Part shown: positions 17,292-25,554 of the stretch, in pieces | How the letters are laid out: each line of letters opens with the position of its first letter | Position numbering within the stretch: the stretch's first letter is position 1 | Assembly (NCBI GenBank): GCA_035765195.1 | Contig: DASTYC010000024.1 | Location: forward strand, 86,760-150,759 | Reading direction: 5' to 3' | Length of the DNA: 64,000 bases | Source: CALAED01 sp035765195 | Lineage (GTDB): Bacteria > Actinomycetota > Actinomycetes > Streptosporangiales > Streptosporangiaceae | Position numbers and translations under genes: made by a program | Notes under the pieces: model-generated | The model's input: the letters and a program-made list of their open reading frames with translations, nothing else | What the model was told of the DNA's origin: nothing | Database searches by the model: none

Positions 17292-17924
17292 GTGAAGCGA
17301 GTGGTCGTCGCCCTGCTGACCGTCATGCTCGTGCCGGCCCTCACCGTGGGCCTGACCGCGAGCGCCGCCAACGCCACCCCGCCCAACATCCCCTCGGCCA
17401 GTACGGCCGCCGCCCGGCTCGCGGAACTCACCGTCGCGGCCGAGTCGCACGCGTCCACCTACGACCGCGACCTGTTCCCCCACTGGATCACCATTTCCGG
17501 CGCCTGCAACACCCGGGAGACCGTGCTCAAGCGGGACGGCACGAACGTGGTGACCGACTCCAGCTGCGCCGCCACCTCCGGCAGCTGGTTCAGCCCGTAC
17601 GACGGCGCCACCTGGACCGCCGCCTCCGACGTCGACATCGACCACATGGTGCCCCTGGCCGAGGCGTGGCAGTCCGGCGCCTGGGCGTGGAGCACCTCGC
17701 GGCGGCAGAGTTACGCGAACGACCTGGGCGGCCCGGAACTGTGGGCGGTCACCGACAACGTCAACCAGTCGAAGGGCGATCAGGACCCGGCCACCTGGCA
17801 GCCGTCGCGCACTTCGTTCCGGTGCACCTATGCCCGGGCCTGGATCCAGGTCAAATGGTTCTACGCCCTCAGCGTCGACAGCAGCGAGAAGTCCGCCCTC
17901 AACTCCATGCTCGGCTCCTGCTGA
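17292..17924 (+). CDS. Secreted HNH endonuclease family protein (DUF1524)
   Basis: A 210-residue exported protein with a Sec signal peptide (residues 1 to about 27, ending near ANA). The mature part carries the HNH/DUF1524 signature DIDHMVPLAEAWQSG (about 117-131), where the Asp-His pair begins the beta-beta-alpha metal site, and a downstream NVNQSKGDQDPATWQP that supplies the Asn and His-like positions of these secreted nucleases. Four cysteines (for example GAC..., SSCA, FRC, GSC at the end) suggest disulfides. Probable role: extracellular non-specific DNase for nutrient release or competition. GTG 17292 follows AAGGAG. Confidence 0.87.
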   Translation: MKRVVVALLTVMLVPALTVGLTASAANATPPNIPSASTAAARLAELTVAAESHASTYDRDLFPHWITISGACNTRETVLKRDGTNVVTDSSCAATSGSWFSPYDGATWTAASDVDIDHMVPLAEAWQSGAWAWSTSRRQSYANDLGGPELWAVTDNVNQSKGDQDPATWQPSRTSFRCTYARAWIQVKWFYALSVDSSEKSALNSMLGSC

Positions 17925-18029
17925 CCACATCGTGACCAGGCCCGGGCCGGCGGACTCGCCGACCCGGGCTTCTCCTTGTTCTCTCGCGGCGGCATCGTGA
18001 CGCCGCGATGCCATCACGAGGACTTGTGT

Positions 18030-18059
18030 TGACGTCACTTTGATGTCATGATGACGTCA
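18030..18059. promoter_or_regulatory. Tandem operator of three TGA(C/T)GTCA palindromes
   Basis: TGACGTCA (18030-18037), TGATGTCA (18041-18048) and TGACGTCA (18052-18059) repeat every 11 bases, one helical turn, and the last copy ends on the A of the start codon of the ribbon-helix-helix gene. A TTGACG -35-like hexamer (18029-18034) overlaps the first copy. Cooperative binding of RHH dimers to phased repeats is the known mode for this fold, so autoregulation is likely. No Shine-Dalgarno sequence lies before the start. Confidence 0.65.
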
Positions 18060-18607
18060 TGGAACTCACACCGTACGTCGACCGGCTCCGCGGCGAGCTC
18101 GCGGTGGCCGCCGAGGCCGGCGGCGACGACGCCCGCGCGCTCGCCGAGCGGCTGACCAGGCCGCTCGACGCGGCGACCCGGCTGGTCCTCATGGAGGCGC
18201 TGTCCGCGGCCGCCGACGAGATCACCAGCGATCTCGCGCCTGGCGCGGTCGAGGTACGGCTGCGCGGGCGCGATCCCGCCTTCGTGGTGACGCCGCCGCC
18301 GCCCGAGGAGCCGTTCGACGAGGCCCCGGCCCCGCCCGGCGGCCTCCCCGGCGCTGCCGCCGAGGCCGATGAGGGCGGTGAGGGCGGTGAGGGCCGTACG
18401 TCGCGGATCACCCTTCGCCTCCCCGAACATCTCAAGCCGCGCATCGACGAGGCGGCGACCCGGGCCGGGCTTTCGGTCAACGCCTGGCTCGTCCGCGTCG
18501 TGTCGGCCGCGCTCGCCCCCGATGATCCCGGTCGTAGCACCGGCCCGGGCCCCGGCCGACCGGACGGCGCGCCGCTCGGCCGCCGCTACACCGGCTGGGT
18601 GCGCTAG
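18059..18607 (+). CDS. Ribbon-helix-helix (HicB/CopG-type) DNA-binding protein
   Basis: A 182-residue protein. The N-terminal 80 residues are helical and unassigned. A Pro/Glu/Gly-rich linker (about 78-118) follows. The C-terminal part (about 120-152), SRITLRLPEHLKPRIDEAATRAG and SVNAWLVRVV, is a clear ribbon-helix-helix domain as in HicB-family antitoxins and CopG/Arc regulators. No toxin gene is adjacent; instead a DUF4097 gene and a DrrAB-type ABC exporter follow on the same strand, so it is more likely the local repressor than an antitoxin. Its own start codon is embedded in three phased palindromes. The mRNA may be leaderless. Confidence 0.8.
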   Translation: MELTPYVDRLRGELAVAAEAGGDDARALAERLTRPLDAATRLVLMEALSAAADEITSDLAPGAVEVRLRGRDPAFVVTPPPPEEPFDEAPAPPGGLPGAAAEADEGGEGGEGRTSRITLRLPEHLKPRIDEAATRAGLSVNAWLVRVVSAALAPDDPGRSTGPGPGRPDGAPLGRRYTGWVR

Positions 18608-18701
18608 CGCCACCGCGCCACCGCGCCCCGCGCTCGACATCACCCTTCGCGTCCCGGCACACCCCGGGGCGACCCATCACACCCAAGAGGACGGGACAGT
18701 C

Positions 18702-19547
18702 ATGCCTACATTCGACACCCCAGAACCGATCGTCGCGGTGATCGACACCGTGGACGGGCACCTCTGGATCAACGCGAGCGACCGCGCCGACACCGTGGTC
18801 GACGTCCGCCCGACCGACGAGGCCGAGGACGGCGACGTCCAAGCGGCGAAGCAGACTCAGGTCGAGTACACGGGCGGCCGGCTGTCGGTCACGGCGCCCA
18901 AGAGCAAGCTCCGCTCGCTGCTCGGCCGGCCGCCGTCGATCGACATCACCGTCGATCTGCCGACGGGCTCCCGCGTCGAGGCCAAGGCCATGGCCGAGAT
19001 CCGGAGCAGCGGCCGCATCGGCGAGTCGACGTTCGACAGCGCCGCCGGCGCCATCCGGCTCGACCAGACGGGGCGGCTCAAGGTGCGCACCGGCGCCGGC
19101 GAGATCGCGGTCGCCCGGGCGGCCGGGCCCGCCAATGTGACCACCTCATCCGGCAAGGTCTGGATCGGCGAGGTCGACGGGACGGCCGTGGTGAAGACCT
19201 CCAACGGCGACATCACCCTCGGCGAGGTGACCGGCGACGTCCGGATGACCACGGCGAACGGCGACATCACCGTCGATCGCGCCCTGGCCACCGTCGCCGC
19301 CAAGACCGCACACGGCAACGTCCGGGTCGGCGAGGTGGTCCGCGGCGCGATCGTCCTGGCCACCGGTTTCGGCGAGCTGGAGCTCGGGATCGCCGAGGGC
19401 ACCGCCGCCTGGCTGGACGTGCGGTCCCGCCACGGCAGCGTGCGCAGCGACCTGGAGCCCGCGGACGAGGTGAAGCCGTCCGAGGACAAGGTCGAGGTGC
19501 GCGCCCGCACCGGCTTCGGCGACATAGTGATCCGCCGCTCCTCCTGA
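18702..19547 (+). CDS. DUF4097 beta-solenoid protein
   Basis: A 281-residue protein whose C-terminal two thirds consist of short repeated beta-strands (for example VKTSNGDITLGEVTGDV then MTTANGDITVDRA), the pattern of the DUF4097 / adhesin-like beta-helix family. No signal peptide or membrane segment is seen, so it is probably cytoplasmic or associated with the transporter. It sits between an RHH regulator and a DrrAB-type ABC exporter, and short gaps suggest one operon. The same grouping occurs in other actinobacteria. Molecular function unknown. Confidence 0.82.
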   Translation: MPTFDTPEPIVAVIDTVDGHLWINASDRADTVVDVRPTDEAEDGDVQAAKQTQVEYTGGRLSVTAPKSKLRSLLGRPPSIDITVDLPTGSRVEAKAMAEIRSSGRIGESTFDSAAGAIRLDQTGRLKVRTGAGEIAVARAAGPANVTTSSGKVWIGEVDGTAVVKTSNGDITLGEVTGDVRMTTANGDITVDRALATVAAKTAHGNVRVGEVVRGAIVLATGFGELELGIAEGTAAWLDVRSRHGSVRSDLEPADEVKPSEDKVEVRARTGFGDIVIRRSS

Positions 19548-19576
19548 ACCCCCCTGCGAAACGAGAAGGAAAGCCG

Positions 19577-20557
19577 ATGTCAGACGCGATTGTGGCCGAG
19601 GGTCTGGTCAAGAAGTACGGCGACGTGGTCGCCCTCGACGAGCTCAGCCTGTCGGTTCCGCGCGGGACCGTGTTCGGCCTGCTCGGCCCGAACGGGGCCG
19701 GGAAGACGACCGCCGTGCGGATCTTGACAACGCTGCTGCGCCCGGACGCCGGCCGCGCCACGGTCGCCGGGTTCGACGTGGTCGCCGACGCCCGGCGGCT
19801 GCGGCCTCATATCGGGGTGTCCGGGCAGTACGCGGCGGTCGACGAGGACCTCACCGGCATGGAGAACCTCGAGCTGGTGGGCCGCCTTTACCACCTGGGC
19901 CTCGGCCGCAGCAAGGCACGTGCCCGGGAGCTGCTGGACCGCTTCGATCTGGCGACGGCCGCCGACCGTCCGGTCAAGGGCTACTCGGGCGGCATGCGGC
20001 GGCGGCTCGACCTCGCGGCGGCGCTCGTCGCGAGCCCGCCCGTGCTGTTCCTCGACGAGCCGACCACCGGCCTCGACCCGCGGGCGCGCGCCGGGCTCTG
20101 GGACGTCATCGCCGAGCTGGTCGCCGCGGGCACCACGTTGCTGCTCACCACGCAGTACATGGAAGAGGCCGATCGGCTCGCCGACCGCGTCGCGGTGGTC
20201 GACCACGGCCGCGTGATCGCGCTCGGCACGGCGGACGAGCTCAAGGATCTCATCGGCGGCGACCGCATCGAGCTCACCGTGCGCGACGCCGCCGCCGCGG
20301 AGTCCGCGCGGCAGGCCCTGGCCTGGCTCGCCGTCGGGCCGATGCGGACCGACGCGAGCGGCCGCCGCGTCACGATACCGGTCAGCCGCGGCGCGGCGGC
20401 GCTCACCGAGGCCCTGGGCCTGCTGGCCGCCGAGGGCGTCACGGTGCGCGACGCCGGACTGCGGCGGCCCACTCTCGACGACGTGTTCCTCTCGCTCACC
20501 GGGCACGAGGCACACGCCGTCCCCGACAAGGATCTAGTGAAGGAATACAGCCAATGA
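19577..20557 (+). CDS. ABC transporter ATP-binding protein, DrrA-type
   Basis: A 326-residue nucleotide-binding subunit of a drug-export-type (DrrA/ABC-2) transporter. Walker A GPNGAGKTT (about 37-45), ABC signature YSGGMRRRLDLA (about 136-147), Walker B VLFLDEPTTGLD (about 156-167) and the switch His are all present, followed by the roughly 80-residue C-terminal extension typical of DrrA. It energises export by the permease encoded by the overlapping next gene (ATGA). Substrate unknown; hydrophobic drugs or lipids are usual for the family. Confidence 0.94.
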   Translation: MSDAIVAEGLVKKYGDVVALDELSLSVPRGTVFGLLGPNGAGKTTAVRILTTLLRPDAGRATVAGFDVVADARRLRPHIGVSGQYAAVDEDLTGMENLELVGRLYHLGLGRSKARARELLDRFDLATAADRPVKGYSGGMRRRLDLAAALVASPPVLFLDEPTTGLDPRARAGLWDVIAELVAAGTTLLLTTQYMEEADRLADRVAVVDHGRVIALGTADELKDLIGGDRIELTVRDAAAAESARQALAWLAVGPMRTDASGRRVTIPVSRGAAALTEALGLLAAEGVTVRDAGLRRPTLDDVFLSLTGHEAHAVPDKDLVKEYSQ

Positions 20558-21357
20558 ACACCGTGAGGATGGCCGTCGCCGACGGAATCACGATGGCCAA
20601 ACGCAACACCATCAAGCTGGTACGGGTGCCCGACCTGCTGGGGTCGGTGGTCCTCACCCCGATCATGTTCGTGCTGCTGTTCGCCTACGTCTTCGGCAAC
20701 ATGATCGAGATCCCGGGCGTCCCGTACCGCGAGTTCATGCTCCCGGGCGTCTTCACCCAGACGGCGATCTTCGGCGCCGCGCTCAGCGGCTACATGCTGG
20801 TCGGCGACCTGCAGAAGGGCATCATCGACCGGCTCCGCACGTTGCCGATGGCGTCCTCGGCGGTGCTGATCGGCCGCACCACGAGCGACCTGCTGATCAA
20901 CCTGCTCAGCCTGGTCATGATGGTGGCAATGGGGCTGATCGTCGGCTGGCGGGTGCACACCTCACCGCTCGAGGCCGCCCTGGGCTGCCTGTTGCTGCTG
21001 CTGTTCGCCTACGTCCTGTCCTGGGCCGCGACGCTGGTGGCACTGATCATCCGCACACCGGAGGTCTTCAACAACGTCAGCAGCATGGCGATCTTCCCGC
21101 TCGTCTTCCTCGCCAACACCTTCATCGACACCACGCGACTCGCCCCACCGCTGCAGGTCGTCGCCGAGTGGAACCCCGTCTCGGCGTTCACCCAGGCCGC
21201 CCGCGAACTCTTCGGCAACACCAACCCCGCCGTATCGATGCCCGACGCGTGGCCCCTGCAACACGCCGTGCCCGCCTCGCTGCTGTGGGCCGCCGTCATG
21301 CTGGCCGCGTTCATCCCCCTTGCCACCTGGCGATACAACAAGGCCGTCAGCCGCTGA
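20554..21357 (+). CDS. ABC-2 type transporter permease, DrrB-type
   Basis: A 267-residue integral membrane protein with six predicted helices. The central segment with VVAEWNPVSAFTQAARELFGN near residue 210 matches the ABC-2 permease signature, in which NP-x-S/T-x... precedes the last helix. It pairs with the DrrA-type ATPase whose stop it overlaps by four bases. Together they should form a two-subunit exporter; the RHH regulator three genes upstream presumably controls expression. Confidence 0.92.
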   Translation: MNTVRMAVADGITMAKRNTIKLVRVPDLLGSVVLTPIMFVLLFAYVFGNMIEIPGVPYREFMLPGVFTQTAIFGAALSGYMLVGDLQKGIIDRLRTLPMASSAVLIGRTTSDLLINLLSLVMMVAMGLIVGWRVHTSPLEAALGCLLLLLFAYVLSWAATLVALIIRTPEVFNNVSSMAIFPLVFLANTFIDTTRLAPPLQVVAEWNPVSAFTQAARELFGNTNPAVSMPDAWPLQHAVPASLLWAAVMLAAFIPLATWRYNKAVSR

Positions 21358-21554
21358 ATCCCACGGAACCACCCGCTCCTACGAAAGTGGTATAGACCGC
21401 AATTCAGGAGAGGGCGTACATCGTCCACGCCTGCCATCATGATGTTGGTGCTGAGTCACCACATTTCGAAAGACGCCGGCCACCGGCGGGACGCTCGGCT
21501 CAACCCATGAGCGCGACGGCGGTCCGCTGGGGGCCGGAGACGAAGAAGGCGCAG

Positions 21555-21767
21555 ATGTGCACCCACGAGCCTCCCTGCCCGCCGCCGACGGCACCAGACC
21601 ATGACGCGGCCCGCATCATCGCCAGCCATCCCGAACAGGGGTGGACCTTACTGTGCAACGGCGTGATCCTTTTCGAGGACACCGGTGAGCTGTTGCCCGA
21701 CGGCGCCGTCGTCCTCCCGCACCGCCCGACCGACATCGGCGCCACCCTCCACCCCCGCCGATCTTGA
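21555..21767 (+). CDS. DUF5999 family small protein
   Basis: A 70-residue protein matching the actinobacterial DUF5999 pattern: an MC-x-H-x-x-x-CP N-terminus followed by PDH/REAAR, then HPEQGWTLLCNGVILFEDTGELLPDG. The conserved Cys/His residues at the N-terminus suggest metal binding. ATG 21555 is preferred over an upstream in-frame ATG at 21507 because the family begins at MC and AGAAGG lies six bases before it. Function unknown. Its last three codons and stop lie inside a perfect 22-base inverted repeat, so the natural C-terminus may have been replaced. Confidence 0.83.
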   Translation: MCTHEPPCPPPTAPDHDAARIIASHPEQGWTLLCNGVILFEDTGELLPDGAVVLPHRPTDIGATLHPRRS

Positions 21768-21818
21768 TGTGAGGGTTCCATCGCGGGCGTTGACACAACC
21801 CTCACATCAAGATCGGCG
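21756..21818. repeat. 63-bp perfect palindrome supplying stop codons to both flanking genes
   Basis: Arms of 22 bases (21756-21777 and 21797-21818) are perfectly complementary around a 19-base loop. The left arm encodes the last residues (Arg-Arg-Ser) and TGA of the DUF5999 gene; the right arm, read on the other strand, encodes the same Arg-Arg-Ser-TGA for the carotenoid-oxygenase-like gene. It can act as a bidirectional terminator, and it also looks like an inserted REP/MITE-like element. Confidence 0.75.
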
Positions 21819-23096
21819 ATTGCTGTAGGCCGTGCGCCGATCGGTGGGGAGCGCGACCGGAAGCCGGACCACCGCGCGCGGCCGCCCGGCGGGGTCGAGC
21901 GCGTCGAGGACCCGAAGCTCGCAGATCCGGCGCCCGGCATTGCCGGCGACGACGACCAGCCAGCCGGCGCCCTCCTCGGCGCGGCGCTCGTCTGGGGCGA
22001 ACACCGGCGGGCCGAACCGCCAGCCGGCGCCGGCGGCCGCCAACCGGGTGGTGCCCGCGGCGAGGTCGTGGCAGGCCACGAAGGCGCCGTCGTCGACCGA
22101 GGCGAACGCGTAGCGATGCCGGCGTCCGCTCACGCGCCCGTCGACCGTGCCCGACTCAGCACCTCGCACCAGCGGTCGCGTACACACGGCGCCGGTGACG
22201 GGGTCGAGCGTCCACCGCTGCAGCCGCGGCCGACCGGCGTCCGCGGCCGCGGCCGCCGAGCCGGGCGAGCCGGGCAGGCCAGGCGCATCGGCGAAGGCGC
22301 GCGCCCGCCAGACGGCGTCGAGCACGACCATGTCGCCATCGTCGTAGGCGTTCACCACATCGGAGACGTAGCACGGGTCGATGGGCAGCCAGCGCGGCTC
22401 CGCCGAGGTGCCCGCGGGACCCTGGGCACGCGGCAGCAGCCCGATGCGCGCCGGCCGGTCCGGCCGCCAGACGTAGGGCAGCCGCGCGCCGATCAGGTCG
22501 GCCGCCCTGCTGTAGGCCACGGGCAGGTCGAGGACGATGACGTACCGCCGGGTGATGGCGGTCGCGTACACGAGCGGGGCACCCGCCAGGGCGAACGGCG
22601 ACGCGTGCACGACGCGCCCGTCGGGCCCCGCGATGAGGTGCTCGGCGTGGTCGAGGCCCGGATAGGTGGCCACGGTGTGCCACTCGGCCGCGCCCGCCTC
22701 ACGCACCGGACGCGCGAACGCCACGGCGCCGGGCTCCGCGCCGGGCGGGCCGGCAGCCGGGGAAGGGCCGCGCCAGAACGGCGGGGCCAGCGCCGGGACC
22801 GGCCCGAGGGGCTCCTCGCGCCGCACCGGCGCCTTCGACCGGTACCACCGTGCGCCGGCGGCGTCCAACCGGATGCCGGAGACGAGGTGCGGGCCGGCGA
22901 ACACCTGTAGGCCGGCCTCGGCGCCGCCCCCGATCTCCGCGCCGAGTGCCGGGTGCGGGCCCGCCTGGAGGAAACACCCGTCGAGCCCCTCGGGGAGCAC
23001 TCCGTCGACGGGCAGCGCCTCGTCCACGGGCGAGACGCCCGCCGCCGCCGCGGCCGGCAGCGTGTTGAGATCCAGTGCCCGGACTCCTTGGACCAT
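21807..23096 (-). CDS. Carotenoid-oxygenase-family protein lacking iron ligands
   Basis: A 429-residue member of the carotenoid cleavage oxygenase (seven-bladed propeller) family, recognised from SGIRLDAAGARWYRSK (about 73-88), AITRRYVIVLDLPVAY (180-195) and NAYDDGDMVVLD (249-260). Active members bind Fe(II) through four His. At the aligned positions I read Tyr145 (ATYPG for A/T-HP), Tyr177 (LVYATAIT for MVHDFAIT) and Asp246 (CYVSDVVNAY for FHxVNAY), and the C-terminal HG motif is absent. The protein is thus probably inactive as a classical dioxygenase or has a changed metal site. It is divergent from a TetR gene, and its 3' end lies in a palindrome. The alignment is by eye. Confidence 0.75.
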   Translation of the reverse strand: MVQGVRALDLNTLPAAAAAGVSPVDEALPVDGVLPEGLDGCFLQAGPHPALGAEIGGGAEAGLQVFAGPHLVSGIRLDAAGARWYRSKAPVRREEPLGPVPALAPPFWRGPSPAAGPPGAEPGAVAFARPVREAGAAEWHTVATYPGLDHAEHLIAGPDGRVVHASPFALAGAPLVYATAITRRYVIVLDLPVAYSRAADLIGARLPYVWRPDRPARIGLLPRAQGPAGTSAEPRWLPIDPCYVSDVVNAYDDGDMVVLDAVWRARAFADAPGLPGSPGSAAAAADAGRPRLQRWTLDPVTGAVCTRPLVRGAESGTVDGRVSGRRHRYAFASVDDGAFVACHDLAAGTTRLAAAGAGWRFGPPVFAPDERRAEEGAGWLVVVAGNAGRRICELRVLDALDPAGRPRAVVRLPVALPTDRRTAYSNRRS

Positions 23097-23147
23097 CGCG
23101 CTGTCCTCCTCTGGGAGGGGTGGTGCTCTCGGGGGTCTCCCGGCTTC

Positions 23148-23187
23148 GCATAACTACGTTGTGCTAAAGAACATATCGGCGTTATGC
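23148..23187. promoter_or_regulatory. Inverted repeat in the TetR / oxygenase divergent promoter
   Basis: GCATAAC (23148-23154) and GTTATGC (23181-23187) form an inverted pair inside the 103-base divergent gap. This AT-rich patch stands out from the surrounding GC-rich DNA and is a likely TetR operator controlling both genes. Confidence 0.45.
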
Positions 23188-23199
23188 AACAATGTCAAC

Positions 23200-23970
23200 A
23201 TGAGCCCACGCCGACTGGACCCGCGGACTCGGGCGGCGATCATCGACATCGCCGCCCGGCTGCTCGCAGAGGAGGGGCCGCAGGCGCTCACCACGCGGCG
23301 GATCGCCACCGAGGCCGACGCCTCGACGATGGTCGTCTACACCTACTTCGGCGCGATGAGCGAGCTGGTGCGCCAGATGGTGCACGAGGGCTTCGCCCGG
23401 CTGCAGCGCTACTTCACCCAGGTGCGCCAGACCGACGACCCGGTCGCCGACATGGCCTTGCTGGGCCGCGCGTATCGGCACAATGCACTGGCCAATCCCC
23501 ATCTGTACGCCGTGATGTTCGGCGGCGGCGCGCTGGGCGGCTCCTCGCTCGGCGGGTTCGCGCTGACCGACGACGACCGGCAGCACGGCCGGTACACGCT
23601 GAGCGACGTGGTCGAATGCGCGCGGCGCTGCCTCGCCGCGGGCCGGTTCCGGGCCGACGACGCCGAACTGGTGGCGCACCAGATGTGGAGCGCGGTCCAC
23701 GGGTTGATCACGCTCGAGCTCGGCGGCTACCTCATCGCCCCGTACGACGCTGAACGATGCTTCGAGGCCCAGCTCGTGAGCCTGATGGTCGGCGCCGGCG
23801 ACACCGGCGAGGCGGCCGCCGGCTCGGTGGCGGAGTCCCGGCGGCGCTTCTCCGCGGAGATCTCCGCCGCGGGGGCGGCCGGACCCGGCGGCGGCGCGCA
23901 CCACTCCGCGAGCGTCCCGTCGCGGACCGGGCGCCGACCGCGGCCCCGCAAGGCGGCGTCGGCGGAGTGA
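23200..23970 (+). CDS. TetR family transcriptional regulator
   Basis: A 256-residue regulator. Residues about 8-58 form the TetR helix-turn-helix (IIDIAARLLAEEG, TTRRIATEADAS, VVYTYFGAMSELV). The ligand domain follows, containing a TetR_C-type stretch (MWSAVHGLITLELGGYL about 165-181). A Gly/Ser/Arg-rich tail of about 50 residues is longer than usual. The start ATG 23200 was chosen because the HTH begins directly after it. It is divergent from the carotenoid-oxygenase-like gene, which it probably represses. The effector is unknown. Confidence 0.9.
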   Translation: MSPRRLDPRTRAAIIDIAARLLAEEGPQALTTRRIATEADASTMVVYTYFGAMSELVRQMVHEGFARLQRYFTQVRQTDDPVADMALLGRAYRHNALANPHLYAVMFGGGALGGSSLGGFALTDDDRQHGRYTLSDVVECARRCLAAGRFRADDAELVAHQMWSAVHGLITLELGGYLIAPYDAERCFEAQLVSLMVGAGDTGEAAAGSVAESRRRFSAEISAAGAAGPGGGAHHSASVPSRTGRRPRPRKAASAE

Positions 23971-23986
23971 GGGATCACGTGAGAGA

Positions 23987-24514
23987 TCAGCCGGCGACGC
24001 CCGGCTGCGGGTACGTGAGGTCCTTGAAGAAGGACTCCGCCTCCCCCTGCCGGATGTTCGTCACCTTGGCGACCAGCGCGATCGCCGCCTCGTTGCGCGC
24101 GGCGCGCTGCCGCTCGTCGGCGGCCTCCGTCGTCTCCGCCGCCGATCCCTTCCACGCCCAGTACGCGTTGCTCAACACGATCTCTGTGTTGCGCAGCAGC
24201 ACCCATGACTGATCCCAGCGATAGAACGCGCGCAGCCCGGTGACCACGGCGACGATGATGCCGGCCACCGATACGGCCACCTCCTTATGCGCGTAGTCCA
24301 GGCTGCTCAGCATCGGCAGCGCCGCGCCCACAAAAATGACGAGAATGCCGGTCAGCCGGTAGAACCGGCGATGCCATCTGGCCCGCGAGTCGTAGAACGA
24401 CCAGATGCGCAGAACGTACGCCTCCGCCGCGGCCGGAAACCCCACGTCCGAGGGCTCTGGAAGCTCCTTTATCCGCGGCGGCCGGAACGGCATGGGCGGG
24501 GGGCGAAATGACAT
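23987..24514 (-). CDS. DUF4231 / SLATT-domain membrane protein
   Basis: A 175-residue protein with two adjacent transmembrane helices (about 54-70 and 79-96) flanked by helical segments, and conserved FYRLTGILVIF and YRWDQSWVLLRNTEIVLSNAYWAW-type regions as in DUF4231 (SLATT superfamily). The N-terminus is a Pro-rich cytoplasmic tail. SLATT proteins are thought to form pores or sense nucleotides in conflict systems, often beside nucleotide-generating enzymes; here the neighbour is a glycerophosphodiester phosphodiesterase, so a defence role is unproven. It may be a stand-alone housekeeping member. Confidence 0.75.
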   Translation of the reverse strand: MSFRPPPMPFRPPRIKELPEPSDVGFPAAAEAYVLRIWSFYDSRARWHRRFYRLTGILVIFVGAALPMLSSLDYAHKEVAVSVAGIIVAVVTGLRAFYRWDQSWVLLRNTEIVLSNAYWAWKGSAAETTEAADERQRAARNEAAIALVAKVTNIRQGEAESFFKDLTYPQPGVAG

Positions 24515-24534
24515 GACTCACCTACCTCGCGGTG

Positions 24535-25290
24535 CTATGGCGTTGCGTTCTCCCGGTAGATCTCCGGCAGGTAGTCGGAGAAGAAGAAGTTGTCGGCCAG
24601 CTCGGCCGCCCGGGCCTCGGCCGCGCCGGAGCTCACGGTGAACGCCAGCACGGGGATTCCGCGCCGCCGCCAAAACTCCGTAGAGCGCGAGGGCAGGGCC
24701 GCCAGCTCGTAGCTGACGAAATCGGGCCGGGTGGCGAAATTGGTGACCATCGAGCGCCCGATGGCCCCCGCCACCCGCCCGGCGGAGCGCAGCAATCCCG
24801 ACGCCTGGCCCACCGGCCGGTCACCGGCCAGCCGGCGCAGCCGGAACACGGCGAGCGGGTCGAACGACTGCAGCGCGAGCTCCCCCGAATAGCCGCTGAT
24901 CTCACCCGCCACGGCGCGTTCGAGATCGGCGCTGCGCCCCGCCCGCCACCTGCGCACGTCGATCACGATCGGCACGCGGCACGCGACCGCGGCGAGGGCG
25001 TCACCCAGCGTCGGGATCGGCTCGCCGTCCGATCCGATGCGCAGCCGCCGCAGACTCGCCCGGTCGAGGTCCGACACGGGCCGGTCGAGCCCGGCGACCC
25101 GGGCGAGGTTGGTGTCGTGCACGACCACGAGCAGCCCGTCGCGGGCGAGCTGGACGTCCAGCTCGATCGGGACTCCGCGCTCCGCGGCGTACCGGAACGC
25201 GGACAGCGAGTTCTCCGGGCGCCCCCGGGCCTCGTCGTATAGCCCGCGATGCGCGATCGGCCGAGAGACGAGCCAGCCGGACCGCTCCAC
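24535..25290 (-). CDS. Glycerophosphodiester phosphodiesterase
   Basis: A 251-residue GDPD TIM-barrel enzyme that hydrolyses glycerophosphodiesters to glycerol-3-phosphate and an alcohol. Diagnostic motifs are AHRGLYD (about 13-19), ENS-x-x-AF (about 26-32), ELDVQLARDG (about 43-52, metal-binding Glu/Asp) and VVVHD (about 55-59, catalytic His). No signal peptide is seen, so it is cytoplasmic. GTG 25290 follows AGGAGA with seven-base spacing. It lies 20 bases before the SLATT gene on the same strand and may be co-transcribed with it. Confidence 0.9.
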   Translation of the reverse strand: MERSGWLVSRPIAHRGLYDEARGRPENSLSAFRYAAERGVPIELDVQLARDGLLVVVHDTNLARVAGLDRPVSDLDRASLRRLRIGSDGEPIPTLGDALAAVACRVPIVIDVRRWRAGRSADLERAVAGEISGYSGELALQSFDPLAVFRLRRLAGDRPVGQASGLLRSAGRVAGAIGRSMVTNFATRPDFVSYELAALPSRSTEFWRRRGIPVLAFTVSSGAAEARAAELADNFFFSDYLPEIYRENATP

Positions 25291-25554
25291 CCGTCGTCTC
25301 CTCCCGGCCGCGGGGCTCGCATCACCTCAGATGCGGATTCCTCAACCTACAGACACAGCACCGCGGCACGACCGCTCGCCCGGCGTGTCCGGGCGTTTCA
25401 CCATCTATCACGATCCATCACGGCATGTCCCGGCATGTCCCCGCCGACGTCACCGCAGCTTTCCCTGTGCCGCCACACGGAAACGGGCGGGTCTCGCCGG
25501 CCGATTCTTCCTACCGTTTCGACAGGCACCCGAATGCGATAAGAAGGAACCAAG

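Noticed and set aside
18059..18607. A HicAB-type toxin-antitoxin pair.
   Set aside because: The ribbon-helix-helix domain is HicB/CopG-like, but no small toxin gene lies on either side; the neighbours are DUF4097 and an ABC exporter.
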